A stretch of DNA of 64,000 nt. It comes from UBA3102 sp964413055. GTDB taxonomy: Bacteria > Bacillota > Desulfotomaculia > Desulfotomaculales > Pelotomaculaceae. The stretch is taken from assembly GCA_964413055.1 (NCBI GenBank), contig CAYPRB010000001.1, positions 1-64,000 on the forward strand, written 5' to 3'. Under the pieces are notes generated by a model, which saw only the letters and a program-made list of their open reading frames with translations, ran no database searches and was not told the origin of the DNA. Each line of letters starts with the position of its first letter. Position 1 is the first letter of the stretch. Positions 55,452 through 62,939 of the stretch are shown piece by piece. Position numbers and translations under genes: made by a program.

Positions 55452-56627
55452 TTATTTTTTGTCGCGCTTGCGGGGCAATATTTTTTTTGCCAGCGGGCCC
55501 AGGACGTCGCCCAATTCCCGTGTGAACAGGCCGGACAGGCGTTCTTTTGCTTTGCTGAAGCTGCCGGCGCTGATCAGTAGATAGGCGCCGCCGCCCGCCA
55601 GAACGATGAGCAGGAGCCGGAGTACGGCGGTCCAGGCACTGCCCTGACCGGCCGCGGGTCCGCCGGTAATTCCCAGGACCACAGGGACCGCGTCGGCCAG
55701 CTGGGTGACCCCGCCCATAGCCTCTTCTTTACGATTGGTGTAAGTGCCGGCCTCGATGAGCAGGGCGGTGGACAGCAGGTCCTGGTTGAAATTGCCGGAA
55801 CTGATAAAAATATCTTTTACAACCGGCCAGTGCACCTGGTTGGCGTAGGACATTAAACGCTTGGCAAAGTCCAGGTTGGCCGACATGTTCGGGTTTTGGC
55901 GTCCCACCACCAGGCGCATCTGGGCGACCTGCCGGTTGGAAATATTCCGGCGGAAAATCCCGGGGTCGTCTATCCCGTCGCGGTGCACATCGAACATGGC
56001 GAGGGGGGCTTCTTGAAGCAGGGCGGCCGCCGTCCGGCGCGACCGGTAGTAGGCGTTATTATCGTGCGGGTCGTGAGGGGTTTTGTCGTGCAGTACCCGG
56101 GTTCCGTTTGCGGTCAAGTTTTCTGCAAAGGTGCTGCCGACGTCGATAATGCCCCCGTGGAAAGGAATTGAGATTTTGCCGTCGGTCGGGAGATAGGATT
56201 CGTCGCTGTGGGTATGGTAGATGGCCACCGGTCTTTTGGATTGGGCCGCTGCCGTAGCCGCCAGTTCCGGGCGGGAATAGAATTCGTTGTAGGCCAAAAG
56301 GTCTTGGTCTAGCCCAATATACCGGGCAACGGCGGTGGCTTCCCCGGCATTTACTTTAACCACGCGGTAGTGCTTTCCTTCGTGGGTGATGATTTCGTTG
56401 CCGGGCTGTACGCGGCGGGAAATCATGGTTACAAAACTTCCCTGTTCGTCGTTGATGGTGTAGACCTTGCCCGCTGCCAGCTCGTCATCCAGGTGATATA
56501 TTTGTCCGGGCAGGCTTAAGGCCGGCCGGTGGGCCCGGCCGTTCCGGTAGTGATCATAAATGGCCGCCGCCGAGATAACAGCAGCAATCAATCCGATTGT
56601 GAGCAGGGTTTTAGACCTGGGTTTCAT
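55452..56627 (-). CDS. spoIIP: Stage II sporulation protein P (SpoIIP)
   Basis: SpoIIP is the amidase/endopeptidase of the DMP complex that drives engulfment. The 391-aa protein has an N-terminal membrane segment (TLLTIGLIAAVISAAAIY), a linker, and the catalytic domain with YHTHSDESYLP, the second His in MFDVHRDG and the Glu in IEAGTYTN. These are the zinc/catalytic residues of the family. A second hydrophobic segment near the C-terminus (LRLLLIVLAGGGAYLLIS) and a basic tail are extra compared with Bacillus SpoIIP. GAGGTAAGG precedes the ATG. Confidence 0.92.
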   Translation of the reverse strand: MKPRSKTLLTIGLIAAVISAAAIYDHYRNGRAHRPALSLPGQIYHLDDELAAGKVYTINDEQGSFVTMISRRVQPGNEIITHEGKHYRVVKVNAGEATAVARYIGLDQDLLAYNEFYSRPELAATAAAQSKRPVAIYHTHSDESYLPTDGKISIPFHGGIIDVGSTFAENLTANGTRVLHDKTPHDPHDNNAYYRSRRTAAALLQEAPLAMFDVHRDGIDDPGIFRRNISNRQVAQMRLVVGRQNPNMSANLDFAKRLMSYANQVHWPVVKDIFISSGNFNQDLLSTALLIEAGTYTNRKEEAMGGVTQLADAVPVVLGITGGPAAGQGSAWTAVLRLLLIVLAGGGAYLLISAGSFSKAKERLSGLFTRELGDVLGPLAKKILPRKRDKK

Positions 56628-56778
56628 TTTGCCTTACCTCTTGCTGTTTAATATGTGGTTGCGGAATACCTTTTTTAGGATATCCCAGCGGAACAAATAA
56701 TATGTTCGCACATTTTTCGTATAATTTATGCTATAATGTTAAATATTTAACTTTATAGAATACAGGTGGGTGAAGCAG

Positions 56779-57852
56779 ATGCCTTATGCCGTGATTATGG
56801 CCGGGGGCCGGGGGGAGCGGTTCTGGCCCCGGAGCAGGATGGCGCTGCCCAAGCAGTTCTTGAGCTTGGTCGGTGACCGGACCATGCTCCAGCTGACGGT
56901 GGAAAGAATTGAAGGGCTGGTGGGAATATCCGGAACCTATATTGTGGCGGGGGAGGAATTCAAAGAGATTATTTTAAAACAGATTCCGCACCTGCCGCCG
57001 GAAAATGTGATCATTGAGCCGTTCGGGCGGGATACGGCGGCGGCGATTGGTTTGGCCGCGCTGGTGCTGGGCCGGGAAAATCCCCGCGCGGTGATGCTGG
57101 TGTTGCCCGCAGACCATTACATAAATGATGCGGACCGGTTCCGGGAGGTGCTGCGCGGCGCGGCGGCGGCGGCCGGGAAGGGGGACCGGCTCGTCACCCT
57201 TGGCATCACGCCGCACCGGCCCGAGACCGGCTACGGTTATATCCGGCGGGGCGGTTTGTACGACACTTTCGGCGGGATTCCGGCCTACGAGGTAGAAAGA
57301 TTTTTGGAAAAGCCGGATTATGAACGTGCCCGGGAGTTTTTGGCCGGTGGGGATTACCTGTGGAACAGCGGCATGTTTGTCTGGCGCATTGATTTGATCC
57401 GCCGGCTGATCGCCGCGCATGCCCCGCGGCTGGCCGCGGGTTTGGAGGAGATCGGTGCGGCGTTGGGGACGGCGGAGTTCCCGGAAGTGCTGGCGCGGGT
57501 TTACGCGGAACTGCCCAAAATATCGGTTGATTACAGTATCCTGGAACGGGCGGACGGCGCGCTGGTGATGCCGGGGGATTTCGGCTGGGACGATATCGGT
57601 TCCTGGACGGCCCTGGCCGGGTACGCGGAGAAGGACGCCGGCGGCAACGTGCTCGAGGGTACGGGTGTGCTGCTCGATACCAGCGGCACCCTGGTGTTTT
57701 CCCCGGGGAAAACGGCGGCAGTGCTGGGCGTGGAAGATTTATTGATCGTGAATGAAGAGGACAGCCTGCTGGTATGCCGCAAGGACCGGGCGCAGGAAGT
57801 GAAAAAAGTGGTCCGGGCCTTGCGGGACCGGGGACTGGAAGAAGTGCTGTAA
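56779..57852 (+). CDS. manC: Mannose-1-phosphate guanylyltransferase
   Basis: Makes GDP-mannose from mannose 1-phosphate and GTP. The 357-aa protein has the nucleotidyltransferase motif MAGGRGERFWPRSR, PKQFLSL, FGRDTAAAIGLAA, VLPADHYI and the FLEKP substrate motif. It lacks the C-terminal isomerase domain of bifunctional ManC proteins. ATG 56779 is 8 nt after AGGTGGG; an in-frame GTG at 56770 lies in that site. Next to the phosphomannomutase gene, the preceding step in the pathway. Confidence 0.93.
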   Translation: MPYAVIMAGGRGERFWPRSRMALPKQFLSLVGDRTMLQLTVERIEGLVGISGTYIVAGEEFKEIILKQIPHLPPENVIIEPFGRDTAAAIGLAALVLGRENPRAVMLVLPADHYINDADRFREVLRGAAAAAGKGDRLVTLGITPHRPETGYGYIRRGGLYDTFGGIPAYEVERFLEKPDYERAREFLAGGDYLWNSGMFVWRIDLIRRLIAAHAPRLAAGLEEIGAALGTAEFPEVLARVYAELPKISVDYSILERADGALVMPGDFGWDDIGSWTALAGYAEKDAGGNVLEGTGVLLDTSGTLVFSPGKTAAVLGVEDLLIVNEEDSLLVCRKDRAQEVKKVVRALRDRGLEEVL

Positions 57853-57894
57853 AATTGATCGAGTGAAAATAATTCGAGGGAGGTTGGGAGAAAC

Positions 57895-59277
57895 GTGAAG
57901 GTTGTCAATCCGCAAATTTTTCGCCAGTACGATATCCGGGGCCACGCGGCGCGGGACCTTACCGATGACGTGGTGGCGCTGCTGGGGAAGGCTTTCGGTA
58001 CTTATGCCCGGAACGCCGGCGTACAAAAGGTTCTGGTGGGCCGGGACAACCGCTTGAGTTCCGGGCGGTTGAGGGATGCCCTGGCCGGGGGGCTCATGTC
58101 CGCCGGGTGTGATGTGGTGGACCTCGGACCGGTGGTGACCCCGGTGCTTTACTACGCCCGGGTGCACTTCGGGGTTGACGCGGCCGTGATGATTACCGGC
58201 AGTCACAACCCGCCGGATGAAAACGGTTTTAAGATCGCCCTGGGGCCCGGTACTATTTTCGGCGAGCAAATCCAGGAGTTGAAGCGCCTGATGGAGAACG
58301 GGGATTTTGCCGCCGGTGCCGGCCGGACAGAGGAGCGGGACGCGGCGACCCCTTATTTGGCCATGCTCAAAGACAAGATCCGCCTGGGTCCGCGCAAGCT
58401 TAAGGTGGCGGTGGACTGCGGCAACGGTGCGGCCTCCCTTTTTGCGGAAAAAATTCTGACTGGCTGGGGGTGCGGGGTGCTGCCGCTGTACTGTGAGTCG
58501 GACGGTACTTTTCCCCATCACCAGCCGGACCCGGTAAAAACGGCGAACCTGTCCGAGCTGCGCAAAACGGTGCTGGAACAGGGTGCCGATGTTGGTATTG
58601 CTTTCGACGGTGACGCCGACCGGCTCGGGGTGGTGGACGAATCCGGCGGGGTGGTCTGGGGGGATAAGCTCATGTGCCTCTACTGGCGGGAGATCATGCC
58701 CCAATATCCCGGGTCGCGGGCCATTATCGAGGTGAAGTGTTCCCAGGCGCTGGTGGACGAGGTGCGCCGGCTGGGGGGGGAACCCTTCTTTTACAAGACG
58801 GGGCACTCGTTGATCAAGGCCAAGATGAAAGAAATCGGGGCGGTCTTCACCGGCGAGATGTCGGGCCACATGTTCTTTGCCGACGAATTTTTCGGTTTTG
58901 ACGACGCGTTTTACGCCGCGGGCCGCCTGCTGCGGATCCTGTCGCGCGCGGACGAGCCGCTGTCGGGTATGCTGGCAGAGATTCCCAGGTACTACGCCAC
59001 CGCGGAAACCAGGATCCCCTGTGCCGACCGGGACAAGTTCCGGGTGGTGCAGGGCCTGGTGGAACGGTTCCGCCGCGAATACGAGGTGATTGACGTGGAC
59101 GGGGTGCGCGTGCTGTTCGGCGACGGCTGGGGCCTGGTGCGGGCGTCCAACACCCAGCCGGTGCTGGTGTCCCGCTGCGAGGCCCGTACCCCGGAAGGGT
59201 TGGAGCGCATCTGCGCGGTCATGAAAGATGCGTTGGGTCAATTTTCCGAAGTCGCGGCCTTCGAGTGGGAATACTAA
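57895..59277 (+). CDS. manB: Phosphomannomutase/phosphoglucomutase
   Basis: Interconverts hexose 6-phosphate and 1-phosphate, giving mannose 1-phosphate for the upstream enzyme. The 460-aa alpha-D-phosphohexomutase has the active-site serine loop TGSHNPPDENGFK near residue 100, the metal loop DGDADRLGVVDE near 240, the sugar loop GEMSGHMFF and the phosphate loop RASNTQPVLVSRCEA. GTG start after GAGGGAGGTTGGGAG. The two genes form a GDP-mannose unit for glycan synthesis; the end product is not shown here. Confidence 0.93.
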   Translation: MKVVNPQIFRQYDIRGHAARDLTDDVVALLGKAFGTYARNAGVQKVLVGRDNRLSSGRLRDALAGGLMSAGCDVVDLGPVVTPVLYYARVHFGVDAAVMITGSHNPPDENGFKIALGPGTIFGEQIQELKRLMENGDFAAGAGRTEERDAATPYLAMLKDKIRLGPRKLKVAVDCGNGAASLFAEKILTGWGCGVLPLYCESDGTFPHHQPDPVKTANLSELRKTVLEQGADVGIAFDGDADRLGVVDESGGVVWGDKLMCLYWREIMPQYPGSRAIIEVKCSQALVDEVRRLGGEPFFYKTGHSLIKAKMKEIGAVFTGEMSGHMFFADEFFGFDDAFYAAGRLLRILSRADEPLSGMLAEIPRYYATAETRIPCADRDKFRVVQGLVERFRREYEVIDVDGVRVLFGDGWGLVRASNTQPVLVSRCEARTPEGLERICAVMKDALGQFSEVAAFEWEY

Positions 59278-59338
59278 CTAGAATGCCTGGTTCCGGTTTA
59301 CTCCGGGACGGAGCGAAATCCAGACCGAGTAATCAATG

Positions 59339-59374
59339 TCCTCCTGGTCCAGTTTGGCCAGGAGGATGTTTTTT
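59339..59374 (+). terminator. Terminator of manC-manB
   Basis: TCCTCCTGG pairs with CCAGGAGGA around a 10-nt loop, followed by six T after TG. Confidence 0.85.
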
Positions 59375-59400
59375 CCCTGTTTTTTGAGCCCTTGTTAAAA

Positions 59401-59475
59401 GCACCCTCCTTCCAATAACTTCACAAAACTAAAGGCTGCTTTTTAGGAAGTATTGGAAGGAAAGGGTGCCGGTTT
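59401..59475 (+). repeat. Long imperfect inverted repeat
   Basis: GCACCCTCCTTCCAATAACTTC at 59401 faces GGAAGTATTGGAAGG and AAAGGGTGC (ending 59469) across a loop of about 25 nt; most positions pair, and five T follow. It may be a terminator, a minor mobile repeat (MITE-like), or a small RNA hairpin. No repeat copy was seen elsewhere in the window. Confidence 0.6.
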
Positions 59476-59604
59476 TTAAAAAAATTCTTGCTAAATTGAG
59501 ATTATATTCAACTATCTAACACGAAAATTATTTTTGAAAGAAATTTTATGTTGAACCGTGAAAATAAAAAAGCTTTTTTGTCTAAATGGGACTTATTTTT
59601 CTAA

Positions 59605-59633
59605 TTGGTATAATTATCTAGTTATGGTATGAT
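59605..59633 (+). promoter_or_regulatory. Possible promoter of the 21-aa ORF
   Basis: TTGGTA and TATGAT with 17 bp between them; a TATAAT also occurs at 59609. Just after, GGTAT and ATACC form a small inverted repeat (59627-59644). AT-rich surroundings make chance boxes likely. Confidence 0.35.
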
Positions 59634-59682
59634 AAGTAATACCATCCTTTCTTTTATCGGTTTTTTATAAGGGAGGTGCCCA

Positions 59683-59748
59683 ATGCACCGGGTCAGCATT
59701 TTCCCGCAGGCATTAAAAGAAATTCTGCATAATCCCGGAGATAAATAA
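59683..59748 (+). CDS. Possible 21-aa mini-ORF
   Basis: ATG at 59683, 4 nt after GGGAGGTG, opens MHRVSIFPQALKEILHNPGDK and stops at 59748, directly before a terminator. Promoter-like boxes lie upstream. A leader peptide or a tiny protein is possible. Product is not recognised, and so short a frame can arise by chance; the ribosome site plus terminator raise the chance that it is translated. Confidence 0.35.
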   Translation: MHRVSIFPQALKEILHNPGDK

Positions 59749-59777
59749 AACCATCCTTTTCGGGATGATTTTATTTT
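59747..59777 (+). terminator. Terminator after the mini-ORF
   Basis: CATCC pairs with GGATG around TTTTCG, with A residues before and a T-rich run after. It starts at the stop codon of the 21-aa ORF. Confidence 0.6.
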
Positions 59778-59878
59778 AAGCGGCATCTAATATGTCAAAA
59801 TTTACATACAATGTATTTTTATGTTATCATGTAATTATCATATAATAATAAGAGAAATATTATAACGGGAGGATATAT

Positions 59879-60139
59879 ATGTTTGCAAAGAAATGTCCTT
59901 ACTGTAAAAGTTCTTCTTTTTCGGCTTCAGACCGCGGTGCCTGGATTTGTCCCGGCTGCGGTAAAGACCTTGCGTTGATTGCGGCTAAACCGGCCGGTGC
60001 TTCAAGCAGCGCAGGCTGTTCTTTGAAAAAAAATATCGCCGTGTCGATGAGGAGGAAAAAGAACCAGGAAAGTGAGCAGCCGGCGGCCGGGAGCAATGTG
60101 TTTTATATCAAATTCGGAAAACCAAGGGTAAAACGGTAA
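59879..60139 (+). CDS. Small zinc-ribbon protein A
   Basis: An 86-aa protein whose first 35 residues form a zinc ribbon: CPYC-x5-SASD-x3-W-I-CP-x-CG, giving two CxxC pairs. After it comes a low-complexity, basic tail (SMRRKKNQES) ending in FYIKFGKPRVKR. ATG follows GGGAGGATAT. A paralogue with the same N-terminal pattern lies at 61172, beyond two HTH genes. I do not recognise a named family. A nucleic-acid or protein-binding role is inferred only from the zinc ribbon. Confidence 0.75.
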   Translation: MFAKKCPYCKSSSFSASDRGAWICPGCGKDLALIAAKPAGASSSAGCSLKKNIAVSMRRKKNQESEQPAAGSNVFYIKFGKPRVKR

Positions 60140-60190
60140 ACTTTAATAATTATCACCATAATGATAATACTGCCGGAAAGTAAACCGTTC

Positions 60191-60754
60191 TTATTCTTGC
60201 GCTTTTTTGATTATTTCGGGGGGAAAGGCGCGGTCGAACTGTACGGAGGCCCAATCTTTCAGGCGCTTGTCTTTAGCGTTCCACAAGGTGCAAAGTGCGC
60301 TGAGCATGCGGTTCAACTCCGGGTCGGTATTAACTTCTGGCGGTGCGAAAGCCGGAGTGAAAGTTTGGTTAAATGCTTCCAGGGTGGTTTTTTCCCCGAA
60401 GCGGGCAAGCATGTTCTTTATTATTTCTTCCGGAGTAAAGGTTTCATCAATTTGGCTGGCATAACGGCCAATACTTTCGGATAAAGAGCCAGTAACATTA
60501 ACTTCATGATTTTTATTCAATTCCCGGGGGGGTATGAACATATCTCCCCGGCCTTTTTTTAACCATATTTCTGAAACGCTGTATCTCAAACAAATGTGCC
60601 TTAAGAGATTCTGAGAAGGCTTCCTGATATTATTCTCTAAGTTACCGACGTGGCCGCGCTCGATCCCCAAGGCCGTGCCAAAAGTCTCCTGGGTAAGTTT
60701 TAAGGTTTTGCGCAAGAGCTTGAGCCTGGAGCCGAATGTATTGGCATCGTGCAA
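60191..60754 (-). CDS. XRE-family HTH transcriptional regulator
   Basis: A 187-aa protein with a Cro/C1-type HTH in its first 65 residues (FGSRLKLLRKTLKLTQETFG, then ALGIERGHVGNLENNIRKPS), and a C-terminal region without a recognised domain. There is no LexA-like or ImmA-linked protease motif. The frame extends to GTG 60766, but AGGTGGTG overlaps that codon; TTG 60754 is spaced 6-7 nt from it and starts MHDANTFGSR. It is divergent from the small HTH gene at 60873; two CTGTGAAGCG repeats lie between them. Confidence 0.85.
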   Translation of the reverse strand: MHDANTFGSRLKLLRKTLKLTQETFGTALGIERGHVGNLENNIRKPSQNLLRHICLRYSVSEIWLKKGRGDMFIPPRELNKNHEVNVTGSLSESIGRYASQIDETFTPEEIIKNMLARFGEKTTLEAFNQTFTPAFAPPEVNTDPELNRMLSALCTLWNAKDKRLKDWASVQFDRAFPPEIIKKAQE

Positions 60755-60766
60755 AATAAACACCAC

Positions 60767-60806
60767 CTGTGAAGCGATTTATGATTGACAACAATTCTGT
60801 GAAGCG
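60767..60806. promoter_or_regulatory. Direct repeats, possible operator
   Basis: CTGTGAAGCG occurs at 60767-60776 and again at 60797-60806, exactly 30 bp apart (about three helical turns). The repeats flank the -35 box of the rightward promoter and lie in the leader of the XRE gene. They could be half-sites for the XRE protein. Confidence 0.45.
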
Positions 60807-60813
60807 TTAACAT
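60785..60813 (+). promoter_or_regulatory. Promoter of the small HTH gene
   Basis: TTGACA and TAACAT with 17 bp between them; TATATG overlaps just after. It lies between the two CTGTGAAGCG repeats and the gene at 60873. Confidence 0.55.
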
Positions 60814-60872
60814 TATATGAGCAGGATAAATTATTTTATATGAGCCTTTACCTCATGGAAAGGGTGATGATT

Positions 60873-61127
60873 GTGAGTAAGGCCGGCGGTATGACCCCAC
60901 GCGAGATTAAAGCCGCAATGATTTTATGCGGTGTAAAAATAACTGACATTGCCGTGGAAGCCGGTGTCAGTCCGGCTTATGTGCATCACACGATTAACGG
61001 CACCGGCAGGAACAGGGGATACCGGGTCAGACCGTATATTGCCCGGGCGATTGGGAAAAAAGAAGAAGAAATATGGCCGGGCGGAAAAAGTAAAACCAGG
61101 TATCCAGGATCGGAGCGATGTCTATAG
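60873..61127 (+). CDS. Small HTH DNA-binding protein (Ner/Nlp-like)
   Basis: An 84-aa protein dominated by one helix-turn-helix: IKAAMILCGVKITDIAVEAG, then VSPAYVHHTING and RVRPYIARAIGKKEEEIWPG. The ending IAxAIGxxxxEIWP resembles Ner/Nlp-type regulators of Mu-like phages and other small XRE proteins. Starts at ATG 60840, 60855 and 60867 are also in frame; GTG 60873 has the best spacing from GAAAGGG. It may act with, or against, the divergent XRE gene. Confidence 0.75.
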   Translation: MSKAGGMTPREIKAAMILCGVKITDIAVEAGVSPAYVHHTINGTGRNRGYRVRPYIARAIGKKEEEIWPGGKSKTRYPGSERCL

Positions 61128-61171
61128 TTATTTAGACATGTACATAATACCAGAGTTAAGAAGGGGTGGCA

Positions 61172-61363
61172 ATGGTAACCATGTTTATAAAAGTATGTCC
61201 GTTTTGCAACGGTGCCTCTTATTCCGCATCGGACAGCAACGAATGGTTGTGCCCGTATTGCGGCGGTAATCTTTCATTGCTGAGCAGCAGGGAAGTTGGT
61301 CCCGGCTGGGAAAAAAAATACGGCGCAAAGAAAATCAATCACTCCGCTGAGCAGGACTCTTAG
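61172..61363 (+). CDS. Small zinc-ribbon protein B
   Basis: A 63-aa protein with CPFC-x5-SASD-x3-W-L-CP-x-CG-x2-L-x-L, the same zinc-ribbon pattern as the protein at 59879, followed by a short charged tail. AAGGGGTGG precedes ATG 61172. Its last 29 bp overlap the 3' end of the permease gene on the other strand. Together with the first copy it frames two HTH genes. Function not recognised. Confidence 0.72.
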   Translation: MVTMFIKVCPFCNGASYSASDSNEWLCPYCGGNLSLLSSREVGPGWEKKYGAKKINHSAEQDS

Positions 61364-62831
61364 AAAACCGTTCTTTTTCATCCGGTCCAGGAGTTTTTTT
61401 ATGGGCCGGCGTGGGCAATACCTCGCCCCGGGGTGCCGTTTTTTCCCTCGAGACGGCCAGGAGACTGTGCTTTCGCCCGTACAGGAAGTACAACACCAGC
61501 CCCAGGATGATCCAGGCGGCAAAGCGGATCCAGGTGACCGTGGGCAGGTTGGCGGCCAGGTAGACGGATGCGCCGATGCTCAGGATGGGAAACCAGGGGA
61601 CCCAGGGGATCCGGAAGGGACGGGGCAGGTCCGGGCGTTTCTTGCGCAGGATGAGCAGGCTGACCGAAACGGCGGTAAAAGCGCTTAAAGTACCTATGTT
61701 GGCCATCTCCGCCACTACACCGATGGGCAGCAAGGCACCGGCGGCGGCGACCAGAATGCCGATGATGATGCTGTCCCAAAGGGGAGTTTGCAGACGGGGG
61801 TGCACCCATTCAAAGATAGGCGGCAGCAGGCCGTCCCGGGCCATGGCGAAAAAAATGCGGCTCTGACCGTAGAGGGTGACCAGCAGTACGCTGGTGAGCC
61901 CGGCCAACGCCCCGACGGAAATGAGCGCCGCCACCCAGGGTAGTCCCAACCTGAGCATGGCGGTAGCTACCGGTGAGGCCGTGTCGAGCTCCGTATAGGG
62001 AACGACGGCAGTCAGGACCAGGGAAACAAGCAGGTAAAGCACCGTGGCTACCAGCAGCGAGGCAATAATACCGATGGGGAGGTCCCGGCGCGGATTTTTA
62101 ACTTCTTCCGCTGCCGTGGATACCGCATCAAAACCGATGTAGGCAAAAAACACGATCGCTGCGCCGTGCATGATTCCCGGCACGCCGAAAGGCAGAAAGG
62201 GCTGCCAGTTGGCCGGGTCGATGTGCCGCACGCCGGCGGCGATGAACAGGATGATGGCGGCGAGTTTGGCCGCGACGATGTATTTATTGGCGGTGGAGCT
62301 GTGTTGGGTGCCGATGATAATCAGGGCCGTAATCGCCAGTACAATGAACGCCGCCGGCAGGTTAACGATCCCGCCGGACAGGGGGGACGTAGTAAGCGCT
62401 GTCGGCAGCGATATGCCAGCGGACTGTAACAGGTCAACAAAATAAGAACTCCATCCGATGGCCACTGCCCCCGAGGCGACCAGGTATTCCAGGGCCAGAT
62501 TCCAACCCACCAGCCAGGCCAGCATTTCCCCCATGGATACGTAGGTATAGGTATAAGCACTGCCGGCTACCGGTACCGCGGTAGCCATTTCTGCATAGAT
62601 AAAGGCGGCCATCCCGCTGGCGATACCTGCCAGCACAAAGGAAAGCACTACCGCCGGTCCCGCGTAATTGGCCGCGGCCACTCCGGTGAGAACGAAAATG
62701 CCGGTGCCGATAATGGCGCCGACCCCCAGGTTGGTAAGGTCCAGCGCGTCAAGGGTGCGTGGCATACGGTGGCTGTGCCGGTCCTTGGCCGCCAATAACT
62801 GATCGATCGGTTTAATACGCCAGTTAGTCAC
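61335..62831 (-). CDS. APC-family amino acid permease
   Basis: A 498-aa secondary transporter with about 12 hydrophobic segments. The family start LTNLGVGAIIGTGIFVLTGV and the loop FFAYIGFDAVSTAAEEVKNP are typical of cationic amino acid (CAT/YfnA-like) transporters; substrate is inferred only. The frame is open to 62876, but AAGGAG lies 8 nt before GTG 62831, giving MTNWRIKPIDQLL. The C-terminal tail (about 35 residues) is hydrophilic. Its 3' end overlaps the convergent zinc-ribbon gene. Confidence 0.88.
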   Translation of the reverse strand: MTNWRIKPIDQLLAAKDRHSHRMPRTLDALDLTNLGVGAIIGTGIFVLTGVAAANYAGPAVVLSFVLAGIASGMAAFIYAEMATAVPVAGSAYTYTYVSMGEMLAWLVGWNLALEYLVASGAVAIGWSSYFVDLLQSAGISLPTALTTSPLSGGIVNLPAAFIVLAITALIIIGTQHSSTANKYIVAAKLAAIILFIAAGVRHIDPANWQPFLPFGVPGIMHGAAIVFFAYIGFDAVSTAAEEVKNPRRDLPIGIIASLLVATVLYLLVSLVLTAVVPYTELDTASPVATAMLRLGLPWVAALISVGALAGLTSVLLVTLYGQSRIFFAMARDGLLPPIFEWVHPRLQTPLWDSIIIGILVAAAGALLPIGVVAEMANIGTLSAFTAVSVSLLILRKKRPDLPRPFRIPWVPWFPILSIGASVYLAANLPTVTWIRFAAWIILGLVLYFLYGRKHSLLAVSREKTAPRGEVLPTPAHKKTPGPDEKERFSKSPAQRSD

Positions 62832-62874
62832 AACAACACTCCTTCCATTGCTTTCCAAATAGGAACTGCTTCCC

Positions 62875-62926
62875 AAAAAAGAACCGGTACCCTTTGTTAA
62901 ATATTTTTTAAAAGGTAACAGTTCTT
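62875..62926 (-). terminator. Terminator of treY
   Basis: On the minus strand AAGAACTGTTACCTTTT and AAAGGGTACCGGTTCTT form an imperfect stem, ending in six T. It starts about 14 bp after the treY stop and lies before the permease gene. Confidence 0.75.
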
Positions 62927-62939
62927 GTTCGGGAATAAT

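Noticed and set aside
57739..59241. 500-aa frame on the minus strand opposite the phosphomannomutase gene
   Set aside because: High-GC shadow of a well supported gene; histidine- and proline-rich composition without any recognisable domain.
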